Shown here: positions 13,614 to 20,611 of the stretch, in pieces
Position numbering within the stretch: position 1 is the stretch's first letter
Layout: every line of letters starts with the position of its first letter
Source of the DNA: CALGTL01 sp963579135
GTDB lineage: Bacteria; Chloroflexota; Dehalococcoidia; Lucifugimonadales; Australimonadaceae
Direction: 5' to 3'
DNA length: 21,991 nucleotides
NCBI GenBank assembly: GCA_963579135.1
Contig: CAUZFB010000039.1
Location: 1 to 21,991, forward strand
Notes under the pieces: model-generated
Told to the model about the DNA's origin: nothing
The model's database searches: none
Seen by the model: the letters and a program-made list of their open reading frames with translations, nothing else
Made by a program: the position numbers and the translations under genes

Positions 13614-13643
13614 TTGACATCCAGTGGGGCCGAGTAGTATCAC
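13614..13643 (+). promoter_or_regulatory. Sigma-70-like promoter of the second amidohydrolase gene
   Basis: A perfect TTGACA (13614-13619) is followed, after 17-18 bases, by GTATCAC; TATCAC (13638-13643) gives the better -10 with an 18-base spacer. This leaves about a 40-base leader before the ATG at 13693. It is the best consensus -35 seen in the window. Confidence 0.55.
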
Positions 13644-13692
13644 ATTCTCCGTGTGTACGATTTAGAGACTTCTGATAGAGGAGTAGTGCGGT

Positions 13693-14823
13693 ATGGCTCG
13701 TAATGGCTGGAATATTTTTGATAGCGATATGCATATCATGGAACCGGCAGATCTGTGGCAGCGCTACATTGACCCTGAATTCCTTGGCCGTGCACCCATC
13801 GGGGTAACATCCGAAAATGTCCGAGATCTTCGGACTTCCTGGCCTGAGGATGGCCCCTACGACAACTCTGGCGGAATTCCTCGATTCGGTCAGGTATACG
13901 AGCACAACCAGATCCTTTACCGGACCGATGCTGCGCGCGGATGGTCCTCGGAGGTTCAACTTGAGGCGATGAACACCGAGGGGTTGGATGTTGCAGTCAT
14001 GTTCCCGAGCCGGGGCCTTAGCGTATTGACGCGCCCTAACATGGATCCTCGCTTTGCAGCAGCTATTGCTCGCGCCTACAACGACTGGCTATACGACTTT
14101 TGTAAGCTTGACCCTGAACGGATGTTAGGGGCGGGCATGATTTCGGTTTACGACATTAACGATGCCGTATCAGAAGCACGGCGAGTCGTAACCGAGCTTG
14201 GATTCAAAGCGGTGTTCGTTCGTTCCAACATGGTTGTTGGTAAGCCATGGCATGACCCCTACTTTGAGCCGCTGTGGGATGCCCTTGAGGAACTTGATGT
14301 CCCTCTGGGTTTTCACGAAGCGTCAGGATCCCAGTCAAAGCAGGCAGGTGAGCACCTTTCGGGCAACTTTATGTTGCGCCGCGTGTACTCCCAGCCATTT
14401 GAGCAGATGATGGGGCTGGGCAGTTTTCTTGCTGGTGGTATTTTGGAACACCACCCTCGGTTGAGGGTGGCATTCCTAGAGGCCAATTGCTCTTGGATTC
14501 CTTGGTTAGTGTGGCGACTAGATGAAGCAGTTGAGCGCGAAGGCGATGCCTATTCACCTGATTTGAAGGCAATTCCAAGCGAATTGTTCAAGCGCCAGTG
14601 CTGGGTTTCAATCGAACCCGATGAAACCCCAGGCAAATATGCCATTGATTTTATCGGCTCGGATCAAATTGTTTTCTCTACCGATTACCCTCATGGTGAT
14701 TCCCGTTACCCCGAGTCGGTAAAAGCGTTCCTCGAATTAGACCTTCCTGACGATGTGAAACGCAAAATATTGTGGGACAACTGCGCCCGCTTTTACAAAG
14801 TCAGTCTTCCCGTGGCGGTCTAA
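13693..14823 (+). CDS. Amidohydrolase-2 family metal-dependent hydrolase
   Basis: A 376-residue member of the amidohydrolase-related (ACMSD-like) family. The N-terminal metal motif is D10-S-D12-M-H14-I-M-E17. Later come FVRSNMVVGKPWHDPYFEPL (the phrase usual before the second His), LGFHEASGS with a metal His, EHHPRLRVAFLEANCSWIPW, STDYPHGD with the conserved Asp, and the C-terminal DNCARFYK. It belongs to the same broad family as the protein at 93-1139 but diverges, so it is not a recent duplicate. Function is hydrolysis or decarboxylation of an unknown cyclic/aromatic substrate in the cytoplasm. ATG 13693 follows AGAGGAG (13677-13683) at a 9-base spacing, and a TTGACA promoter lies upstream. 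The luciferase-like gene follows on the same strand after 125 bases; the two may act in one degradation route. Confidence 0.9.
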   Translation: MARNGWNIFDSDMHIMEPADLWQRYIDPEFLGRAPIGVTSENVRDLRTSWPEDGPYDNSGGIPRFGQVYEHNQILYRTDAARGWSSEVQLEAMNTEGLDVAVMFPSRGLSVLTRPNMDPRFAAAIARAYNDWLYDFCKLDPERMLGAGMISVYDINDAVSEARRVVTELGFKAVFVRSNMVVGKPWHDPYFEPLWDALEELDVPLGFHEASGSQSKQAGEHLSGNFMLRRVYSQPFEQMMGLGSFLAGGILEHHPRLRVAFLEANCSWIPWLVWRLDEAVEREGDAYSPDLKAIPSELFKRQCWVSIEPDETPGKYAIDFIGSDQIVFSTDYPHGDSRYPESVKAFLELDLPDDVKRKILWDNCARFYKVSLPVAV

Positions 14824-14948
14824 TTATTGATTTACTAACGAAGAGATGGCGATGATGGCGAAGATTCCTGGCAAGTGTTAAGGGATTTGGTACTCGGAGA
14901 TGGCTTGAAGGATTCGCATCTTCCGGTTCGCGTCGTACCGCTCACCAC

Positions 14949-15962
14949 ATGAACTTTGGGTTTCTCACTGAATGCTACGCTCGAGCAGGGAAGAGCCACG
15001 CGCAGGCCTATGCCGATGCTCTTGCCCAGGTCGACGCCGCCGAAGCCTTGGGCTTCGACTCTATCTGGATGGTGGAGCAACACTTCCGACCCTGGTCTTC
15101 GCTTCTCCCTTCGCCCATGCTCTTCGGCAGCGCCATCGCAGCCCGGACCCAGCGAGTGCGCATTGGCTTGGCAGTGCAGGTGCTGCCTCTGTGCAATCCC
15201 CTTCGCGTCGCCGAAGAGGCAAACATGCTGGATCAAATCAGCCAGGGCCGCTTTGACCTTGGTGTGGGTCGTAGTGGCATCACTAAATTCTACGAGGGCT
15301 ACAACATCCCCTACGCCGAGAGCCGGGATCGGTTCGACGAATCGTTAGAGATTATCCTAGAGGCATTCAACAACGACCCCTTCTCCTACGAGGGCCAGTT
15401 TCATTCTTTCCACGACGTCACTCTTGCGCCAGAGCCCATCCAACGGCCCCACCCTCCCGTTTGGGTGGGCAGCGGTACACCAGAGAGCTTCCCCGCCCTG
15501 GGAAAACGTGGACTCCCTCTCCTCCTCTGGTTCATGGGAAACTGGTTTGAGGAAGCTTTGGAGGCATATCGAAATGCCTGGAATGAAGCGGGTCATCCGG
15601 GTGAACCGCAGGCTTTTGTGCGCATTCCAGCCTACGTAGGTGAGACATCTGAGCGCGGCTTCAATGAACCGAAGGAAAGCACCATCCACGACCTTCATCG
15701 TACTCTCCGAGAGTTCACGCAGAGCAACGATCCGCGGGCGAATCAGTCCCAGTACTGGATCGATCACTACCCCGAATACACCAAGGCTCGCGCCGCCTAC
15801 GGTTCTCCGGAGGAGATAGTAGAGCGACTGCAGGAGTTTCGGGACCGCATGGGAGTAACCGGCTTTCTGTTGGACTTGAACTTCGGCGGGCAGATTCCGC
15901 AGGAGCTTATGTTGAACTCCATGCGCCTGCTCAGCGAGAAAGTGATGCCGGCCTTTAAATAG
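14949..15962 (+). CDS. Luciferase-like (LLM class) flavin-dependent oxidoreductase
   Basis: A 337-residue TIM-barrel oxidoreductase of the bacterial luciferase family. These use FMN or F420 for monooxygenation or hydride transfer. Landmarks are MNFGFLTE at the first strand, DSIWMVEQHF (the family's 'W.aEHH'), RVRIGLAVQVLPLCNPLRVA, DQISQGRFDLGVGRS, PPVWVGSGTPES, and the C-terminal YGSPEEIVERLQEFRDRMGV. The length is typical. No Shine-Dalgarno is visible before ATG 14949, so it is translated either from a leaderless message or as part of a message running from the amidohydrolase gene 125 bases upstream. The cofactor cannot be decided from sequence. An amidohydrolase plus a luciferase-like monooxygenase suggests catabolism of aromatic or other recalcitrant organics, which is inference. 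Confidence 0.88.
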   Translation: MNFGFLTECYARAGKSHAQAYADALAQVDAAEALGFDSIWMVEQHFRPWSSLLPSPMLFGSAIAARTQRVRIGLAVQVLPLCNPLRVAEEANMLDQISQGRFDLGVGRSGITKFYEGYNIPYAESRDRFDESLEIILEAFNNDPFSYEGQFHSFHDVTLAPEPIQRPHPPVWVGSGTPESFPALGKRGLPLLLWFMGNWFEEALEAYRNAWNEAGHPGEPQAFVRIPAYVGETSERGFNEPKESTIHDLHRTLREFTQSNDPRANQSQYWIDHYPEYTKARAAYGSPEEIVERLQEFRDRMGVTGFLLDLNFGGQIPQELMLNSMRLLSEKVMPAFK

Positions 15963-16031
15963 AGTTCGCTGACTCCTCTGGTTCGACCGAAGCAAACGGA
16001 CGGGCCCGAAGGGATGTACCCATTCAAAGTC

Positions 16032-16077
16032 CGGTGCAGTACATCGTTGGATACCTCGCTCAAGCAAGACTGCACCG
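16032..16077. repeat. Inverted repeat in the gap after the luciferase-like gene
   Basis: CGGTGCAGT (16032-16040) and ACTGCACCG (16069-16077) are perfect reverse complements separated by 28 bases. It lies between the convergent luciferase-like (+) and FDOR (-) genes, so it could be a long-loop hairpin at the transcript ends. There is no T-tract. Confidence 0.35.
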
Positions 16078-16150
16078 AGAGCTAAAACATCACAACGGAG
16101 GGGGAATCGTAATCCTATTGTCCGGAAATGCGGTCAACAGGGGTGAGCGA

Positions 16151-16582
16151 TTAGTCAGCTGGTTCAAGTATCACTAGGGGAATCTCCCTGTCTGTCTTCT
16201 CCTGATAACCCGCGTAGTTACGGTGATTGCTAATCACTATTGACCAGATCCGCTCCCGATCCTTCGGGGAGGCCACCCGAGCGATCATGTCGCGGGTACC
16301 GTCACCTTTGGTGGTCACGATCACTTGCGGGTTCTTCTGGAGGTTGAGGAACCAACCTGGATCGGTGTTCGCCCCACCCTTTGACGCAACAATGACAAAC
16401 CGGTCGTTCTCCTGATGGGGCACGGTCAACAAGACCGATTGAGGAGTGCCTGACCTGCGTCCAATCGTCGTCAGCTCCAGCACAAGCATACCGCTGAGCG
16501 CCCATCCGATTCTCCCTGCACTAACCTTTAATAAGCCCCGGTGCACACCATTCATAACTCTGAAAAAGCGGTCGCTTGGCAT
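16151..16582 (-). CDS. F420-type nitroreductase-family protein (DDN/FDOR-A, DUF385)
   Basis: A 143-residue split-barrel protein of the deazaflavin-dependent nitroreductase (DDN) family. Signature segments are VLELTTIGRRSGTPQSVLLT (the family's 'L.T.GRkSG..R..pL'), FVIVASKGGANTDPGWFLNL ('ivaSkGGa...P.W..NL'), and NPQVIVTTKGDGTR. Residues 104-125 (SPKDRERIWSIVI...YAGYQEKTDREIP) match the usual 'eRe.lW......P.Y..Yq.kt.R.iP' tail. Known members bind F420H2 and reduce quinones or nitro compounds. This implies that the host makes F420, which fits Chloroflexota/Actinobacteria-like lineages. ATG 16582 has no ribosome site and lies six bases after TACTAT on the minus strand, so the message may be leaderless. 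A perfect 9-bp inverted repeat overlaps this -10. Confidence 0.9.
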   Translation of the reverse strand: MPSDRFFRVMNGVHRGLLKVSAGRIGWALSGMLVLELTTIGRRSGTPQSVLLTVPHQENDRFVIVASKGGANTDPGWFLNLQKNPQVIVTTKGDGTRDMIARVASPKDRERIWSIVISNHRNYAGYQEKTDREIPLVILEPAD

Positions 16583-16591
16583 GGGCCGATA

Positions 16592-16614
16592 GTACTCCGG
16601 AGATACCGGAGTAC
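16592..16614. promoter_or_regulatory. Operator-like palindrome between the divergent FDOR and YHYH genes
   Basis: GTACTCCGG (16592-16600), five bases, then its exact reverse complement CCGGAGTAC (16606-16614). It starts 10 bases before the FDOR start codon and covers the candidate minus-strand -10 TACTAT (16590-16595). The centre-to-centre geometry and position fit a dimeric repressor blocking the FDOR promoter. A hairpin role is unlikely if the message is leaderless, because the palindrome would not be transcribed. No regulator gene is adjacent. Confidence 0.55.
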
Positions 16615-16716
16615 ACTAGCCAACCGCCGTGCTCCATACTTTTTAGATAATGCGTGCCTGAACTGATCCCGCTTGCGCGTTTTACTCATCTTGTCACCAG
16701 TGGACGACTAGCCATC

Positions 16717-17901
16717 ATGCGTAATACGACCAATGCCTTAGTTGTCGCTCTATTGATGATTCACGGTCTCGTGGCTTGCAATGTGGAGCGTGCACCGACC
16801 ATCGACGCGCAGACAATGACGAATGCAGATGTAGTGGAGGAGTTGGCCGAACTGCCAATTCCTAAATCTGCGCAAGCTCTATCTACCCTTACCGTCATGC
16901 AGGAGTTGGAAACGCAGCCGATACCGACAGTTGGGGAAATGCAGGCAGCAGCCACACTAACGCCCGCTGCAACACAGGTATCGCCAACGGCATGGTCCAC
17001 CACCCCAAGCCCTCCCAGCAACCCATCAGACAGCGCGCCCCCAGGCTTCACTCTCACTTCAGCACTCTGCAGCGATGCCCAAGGGCCAGATTGCAACGTG
17101 TTGCGTCTAGGGGACGACTACCTTACGACCACGTCACCTGCGAAGGGTTATTTATACTCTTGCTCAGGTCCGAATCCGCATGCTCCAGGGGCAACCGAAA
17201 GCAAAATCACGTGGCTGGATCTTGCAGCGAAGACTTGGAATTTCTTCAAGAAACTATGGCTCCCTTCCGGAACATTCGAGGCAGTGATTGGCACCTACAC
17301 AGAAACGGTTGACCATGGTCAACGGTCGATAAGCATCAACAATCTTCCGGTGGATGGAATGATCGGAGACTGGCCGATGACTCAGTACCCGACGCTAAGC
17401 GAAATAGATAGGAATCCAGGGATACCAACGGCAGTTAATTTCTCCTTCTCCTACCCCACAAGTCCCTCAGAGGCTTTGTCACCTAGCTGCCTTCCGCAGG
17501 GTGCGATTGGCACGACAACGAACGGTGTCGTCATCTATAACGCCGCCGACGCTCGTGGAGAAGATGCTGTGGCCCGAGAGATCGTCGATGCATTCGGTGG
17601 ACACCCGGCGCGGAGTGAATACCACTACCATTTCATCCCGGAACGAATGGACGATGTATCCAAGGGCACCGAGCACTCCGGCGTAGTCGGCTACATCAAT
17701 GATGGATTCGCCATCTATGGTTACAAGGGCGAAGGCGGGGTCGAGATGTCCAACGATGATTTGGACCTGTGCCACGGCCATTCACATGGCAGTATCGGAT
17801 ACCACTACCACGCTACAATCGAATTTCCTTATACCGTTGGTTGCTACAAGGGAGTTCCGGCCTCAACTTCAACAACCGCGATGCCGGTACCTAGGAGGTG
17901 A
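16717..17901 (+). CDS. Secreted YHYH-domain lipoprotein
   Basis: A 394-residue predicted lipoprotein: MRNTTNALVVALLMIHGLVAC with Cys21 as the lipidation site. The frame extends upstream to a GTG at 16654, but the signal peptide fits a start at 16717. A Thr/Pro/Ser linker runs to about residue 110. The rest is a YHYH domain (PF14240 type): YHYH at 302-305, GYINDGFAIYGYKG, the C352-H-G-H-S-H-G cluster, and a second YHYH at 362-365. Other points are an Asn/Gly-rich first half and TNGVVIYNAADARGEDAVA. The dense His/Tyr clusters suggest metal binding, but the biochemical role of this domain is not known to me. A TAGATAAT sequence (16644-16651) could be its -10, giving a leader of about 60 bases. 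It is divergent from the FDOR gene across the palindrome. Confidence 0.88.
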   Translation: MRNTTNALVVALLMIHGLVACNVERAPTIDAQTMTNADVVEELAELPIPKSAQALSTLTVMQELETQPIPTVGEMQAAATLTPAATQVSPTAWSTTPSPPSNPSDSAPPGFTLTSALCSDAQGPDCNVLRLGDDYLTTTSPAKGYLYSCSGPNPHAPGATESKITWLDLAAKTWNFFKKLWLPSGTFEAVIGTYTETVDHGQRSISINNLPVDGMIGDWPMTQYPTLSEIDRNPGIPTAVNFSFSYPTSPSEALSPSCLPQGAIGTTTNGVVIYNAADARGEDAVAREIVDAFGGHPARSEYHYHFIPERMDDVSKGTEHSGVVGYINDGFAIYGYKGEGGVEMSNDDLDLCHGHSHGSIGYHYHATIEFPYTVGCYKGVPASTSTTAMPVPRR

Positions 17902-18035
17902 GGACAGACTGCAAGGGCAAACCCATACGGGACGGCCTGCGTCCTGTACCCTCTAACGTAAGGTGTGGAATTGTTTAGAGTGGCCGTAGATATCCGCGAG
18001 CAGCGGCCGCACGGCTAATCAATCGGTGACTTAGG

Positions 18036-18041
18036 TATGCT
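18036..18041 (+). promoter_or_regulatory. Candidate -10 box of the tRNA-Thr gene
   Basis: TATGCT, the same -10-like hexamer as in the dispersed repeats, lies 21 bases before the mature tRNA 5' end, a fitting place for a tRNA promoter. GTGAC (18026-18030) and GTCAC (18042-18046) flank it as an inverted repeat. No consensus -35 was found at 16-18 bases. Confidence 0.35.
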
Positions 18042-18062
18042 GTCACTAGCAACCGTAATCGC

Positions 18063-18134
18063 GCCACCGTAGCTCAGTGGTAGAGCAGCTGTTTTGTAAA
18101 CAGCAGGTCAACGGTTCGAAACCGTTCGGTGGCT
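18063..18134 (+). tRNA. tRNA-Thr (anticodon UGU)
   Basis: A 72-base cloverleaf. The acceptor stem GCCACCG (18063-18069) pairs with CGGTGGC (18127-18133). It has a D-arm GCTC...GAGC, an anticodon stem GCTGT/ACAGC with a TTTGTAA loop giving anticodon TGT, and a T-arm AACGG-TTCGAAA-CCGTT. The discriminator base is T at 18134, and the 3' CCA is encoded at 18135-18137. It reads ACA threonine codons. It stands alone, 113 bases before the MFS start; no integrase or attachment-site duplicate is nearby. Confidence 0.96.
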
Positions 18135-18250
18135 CCATTCTCTTTACCGCACTCCGGCCTGCTGTACACGGGTCGTGGTGCGTTGTATTTCCCTGCTGGT
18201 CAGAGTGCTGCATTCCCATTCTGTTTCCCTGGCTTTCGAAGGAGCCGCAC

Positions 18251-19510
18251 ATGATTGATTCTCTAGAAACGAAAGTAGCTCCTTCCACTAAGGATCACGT
18301 CGCATCCGGCGGCGTCATTGGTAGCCATGTGTTGCAGCACATGTACGGGAACGGCTTTTACGTACTGTTGACCGCGATGTATACGACGCTTGGGCTAAAT
18401 CCTATTTCAGCTGGCCTCGTGGGGACTATACGCGCCCTCGGCAGCGGCACCGCCTCTACTTTTGGCGGAGTATTGGTTGATCGATTCCAACACCGTCGAC
18501 TCGCGATCCTATACGCCAGCATGGCCACGATGGGACTCGGCTATTTGCTTGTCGGCCTCGCTCCGACGTTCGTGCTAATTCTCCTGGCTTTGGCGTTCAC
18601 TGCTGGGGCAGGCTCTATCTGGCACCCTGCGGCGCGTAGCCTTCTTTCCCAGATATATCCCCAGCGTCGCGGGTTCATCATTTCAGTTGATCGGTCGGCC
18701 GGGAGCGTGGGCGACACGATTGGTCCACTCGCGGCGGGCGCGTTGCTGGCTTATATCACCTGGCAACAGATTTATATGCTGGCATTCCCGATGGCATTAG
18801 TTATCGTGATCTTTTTGTGGCGAGTGTTAAGCCGCTCCGAAACCTATCAGCAGCTTGGGGCGAGGAAGCAGACGGATCAAGCACCGCGCTCCTTGAAAGA
18901 TCAGTTCGGTGCGTTGAAAGACGTACTAAAGAGCAGCGGCAGCATCCTAACGGTGCTCTTGATCGTGAAGGCGGTGGCTGGATTCGGGCAAGGCGGCTTG
19001 CTCCTTTGGGTTCCGCTCTATCTGTCTCAGGACCAAGGCATGAGCACGTTTATGGTCGGCGTCCACGTAGCATTGCTGACTGGTATGGGCATTGCTACTG
19101 GCCCTGCTTTCGGTTGGCTGTCCGACCACCGCGGCCGTGTGCCGGTCATCATGATCGTGCTGGGCGGCAAGGCGGTCATAGCCGGGCTGCTTGCGGTGTT
19201 TGGAACCGGAGTGATGCTGACTGTTCTCATCGTTGGACTCGGGGGGTTCATGTTCGGCGTGAACACGCTCATCCAAGCGTGGGCTCTTGACCTGGCGGAC
19301 GGACGGAATCTGGAGGGCACGATGATGGGCACCATGTACGGCGTCAACATGATCTTCCAGGGTTTTGCTCCACTGATAGTGGGTGTCATCGTCGCGGGGT
19401 TCGGCTTCGATTCGCTGTTCATCTACGTCGCGAGTATGAACGGATTGGGGTTGCTGCTGATAGTCTCGCTGTTCCCTGTTCTCATGCGCCGCAAACGGAC
19501 GACTGGCTGA
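18251..19510 (+). CDS. Major facilitator superfamily transporter (fosmidomycin-resistance-like)
   Basis: A 419-residue, roughly 12-helix membrane transporter. Motif A is GGVLVDRFQHRR at residues 72-83, and its second-half echo is GWLSDHRGRVP. The segment GSIWHPAARSLLSQIYPQRR, followed by DRSAGSVGDTIGPL, resembles the HPEA region of Fsr-type transporters, which export fosmidomycin and related drugs; the substrate here is unknown. A charged central loop (about 205-230) separates the halves. The frame is open upstream to 18077 through the tRNA gene, but ATG 18251 has AAGGAG six bases ahead (18239-18244) and the MFS similarity begins after it, so 18251 is the real start. It is a single gene, unrelated in close detail to the MFS protein at 3755. 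Confidence 0.88.
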   Translation: MIDSLETKVAPSTKDHVASGGVIGSHVLQHMYGNGFYVLLTAMYTTLGLNPISAGLVGTIRALGSGTASTFGGVLVDRFQHRRLAILYASMATMGLGYLLVGLAPTFVLILLALAFTAGAGSIWHPAARSLLSQIYPQRRGFIISVDRSAGSVGDTIGPLAAGALLAYITWQQIYMLAFPMALVIVIFLWRVLSRSETYQQLGARKQTDQAPRSLKDQFGALKDVLKSSGSILTVLLIVKAVAGFGQGGLLLWVPLYLSQDQGMSTFMVGVHVALLTGMGIATGPAFGWLSDHRGRVPVIMIVLGGKAVIAGLLAVFGTGVMLTVLIVGLGGFMFGVNTLIQAWALDLADGRNLEGTMMGTMYGVNMIFQGFAPLIVGVIVAGFGFDSLFIYVASMNGLGLLLIVSLFPVLMRRKRTTG

Positions 19511-19623
19511 GCTGGCCGGGCGGTAAGACCGATACTGGCCATGAGCGCCCCATATGGGGGTGTCAAAAAGCTTTGGGTCGATCGTTGCTAGCGGGTTATG
19601 CGCGTCAGCCTCTGCGCATTCAA

Positions 19624-19656
19624 TTGGTACACGTCGCAGCCCCGGCGTATTATCAG
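19624..19656 (+). promoter_or_regulatory. Promoter candidate for the PTPTPQ lipoprotein gene, with shared motif copy 2
   Basis: TTGGTA (19624-19629, 4/6 to TTGACA) and TATTAT (19648-19653, 5/6 to TATAAT) are 18 bases apart. The -10 lies in CCGGCGTATTATCAG (19642-19656), which repeats the motif at 1271-1285. It would give a leader of about 80 bases before GTG 19741. The preceding gap also contains the palindrome CCCCATATGGGG at 19548-19559, perhaps part of the end of the MFS transcript. Confidence 0.45.
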
Positions 19657-19740
19657 ACTTAGGCCTTCGCCATCAATAAGGCAACTGGCAGGTAAACACC
19701 GAGAGAGCACCAATGAGCATCTCGTTCGGAGGACGGCAAA

Positions 19741-20565
19741 GTGGGGACTAACGGCGGGCAGATGAGGCAGCTTTCATTCATCGCTTTGCTGATGGGGCTT
19801 GTCTGGGTAGTTGCCGCCTGCAGTGGCACTGCTCCAGCAGCGACAACCAACGAGGCCCTGGTTAGCGAGCCTACACTTCAGCCGACATCTACCCCTCTAC
19901 CCACTGCTACGCCGGTATTGCTGCCGACACCCACCTCTTCTCCAACGCCGCCGCCGACCGCGACTCCGCAGCCGACGCCGACTCCACAGCCGACCCCGAC
20001 TCCGCAGCCGACGCCGACTCCACAGCCGACCCCGACTCCGCAGCCGACGCCGACTCCGCAGCCGACCCCGACCCCGCAGCCGACCCCGACCCCTATCCCA
20101 TACGTCTATGACGCCTATGGATTCATCATGGCGCTCGATTCGGGCGCAAGTTTCGCGACAGTCAATCTTGCCACCTCTGGATTGACCGGTATCGAGGCCG
20201 ATCTCGCTCAGGGCGTGCTAACGTTCACGTACAAGGGCTCCAGCGTTTTACTCTATTGGCTACCCGCCGAGGAGCAAACGCCTCCAGCGATTGTGTCATC
20301 GACTTACCAATCAATTGTGAGTAACCAGCCCACGGTAACTTTCCTAACAATCAACGAGGGAGACATTCTCGTAAGCGGAGAAACGGGATGGTATGGGGGC
20401 TTTGTCGCCACCGATGTCACAGGCGCCAGCGCTGGAGGTGGCCTCATGGGAGCGTGGATTTGTCCAGAGTCCCAAACAGCTTTCTCGCTGACTGCGACCG
20501 GTCCCGATGCAACGTCTCTTCAGATTCGTTTTGACCGTTTGATATCAGGATTCTCATGCCGCTGA
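19741..20565 (+). CDS. Lipoprotein with PTPTPQ-repeat stalk and unknown C-terminal domain
   Basis: A 274-residue predicted lipoprotein. The signal is MRQLSFIALLMGLVWVVAAC, with Cys27 counted from the GTG start. GGAGGA at 19728-19733, seven bases before GTG 19741, favours that start over the ATG at 19762. Residues 28-75 are Thr/Pro-rich. Seven perfect PQPTPT units (about 76-117) then form a stiff stalk. The last 150 residues are a Gly/Ser/Thr-rich, probably all-beta domain with two Cys (ICPES and the terminal FSCR) that could form a disulphide; I do not recognise the family. The design (lipid anchor, stalk, beta head) suggests a surface-exposed binding protein. The repeat-protein gene follows after 46 bases on the same strand and may be co-transcribed. 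Confidence 0.85.
   Translation: MGTNGGQMRQLSFIALLMGLVWVVAACSGTAPAATTNEALVSEPTLQPTSTPLPTATPVLLPTPTSSPTPPPTATPQPTPTPQPTPTPQPTPTPQPTPTPQPTPTPQPTPTPQPTPTPIPYVYDAYGFIMALDSGASFATVNLATSGLTGIEADLAQGVLTFTYKGSSVLLYWLPAEEQTPPAIVSSTYQSIVSNQPTVTFLTINEGDILVSGETGWYGGFVATDVTGASAGGGLMGAWICPESQTAFSLTATGPDATSLQIRFDRLISGFSCR
19966..20091 (+). repeat. Seven tandem 18-bp units coding PQPTPT
   Basis: Seven in-frame 18-base units. Synonymous codons alternate: units 1, 3 and 5 use CCG-CAG-CCG-ACG, and units 2 and 4 use CCA-CAG-CCG-ACC. This gives a 36-base higher-order period over the first five units. The last two units share the ACC form and are identical to each other. Confidence 0.85.
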
Positions 20566-20611
20566 CCTGGCTAGCAACATGATGAATCCTGGCTTAGGAG
20601 ATTCTAACTAG

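Noticed and set aside
18063..18137. tRNA gene as an integration site
   Set aside because: No integrase gene and no direct repeat of the tRNA 3' end was seen elsewhere in the window.
18077..18250. N-terminal extension of the Fsr-like MFS protein
   Set aside because: The upstream frame runs through the tRNA-Thr gene. ATG 18251 has a good AAGGAG and the MFS similarity begins there.
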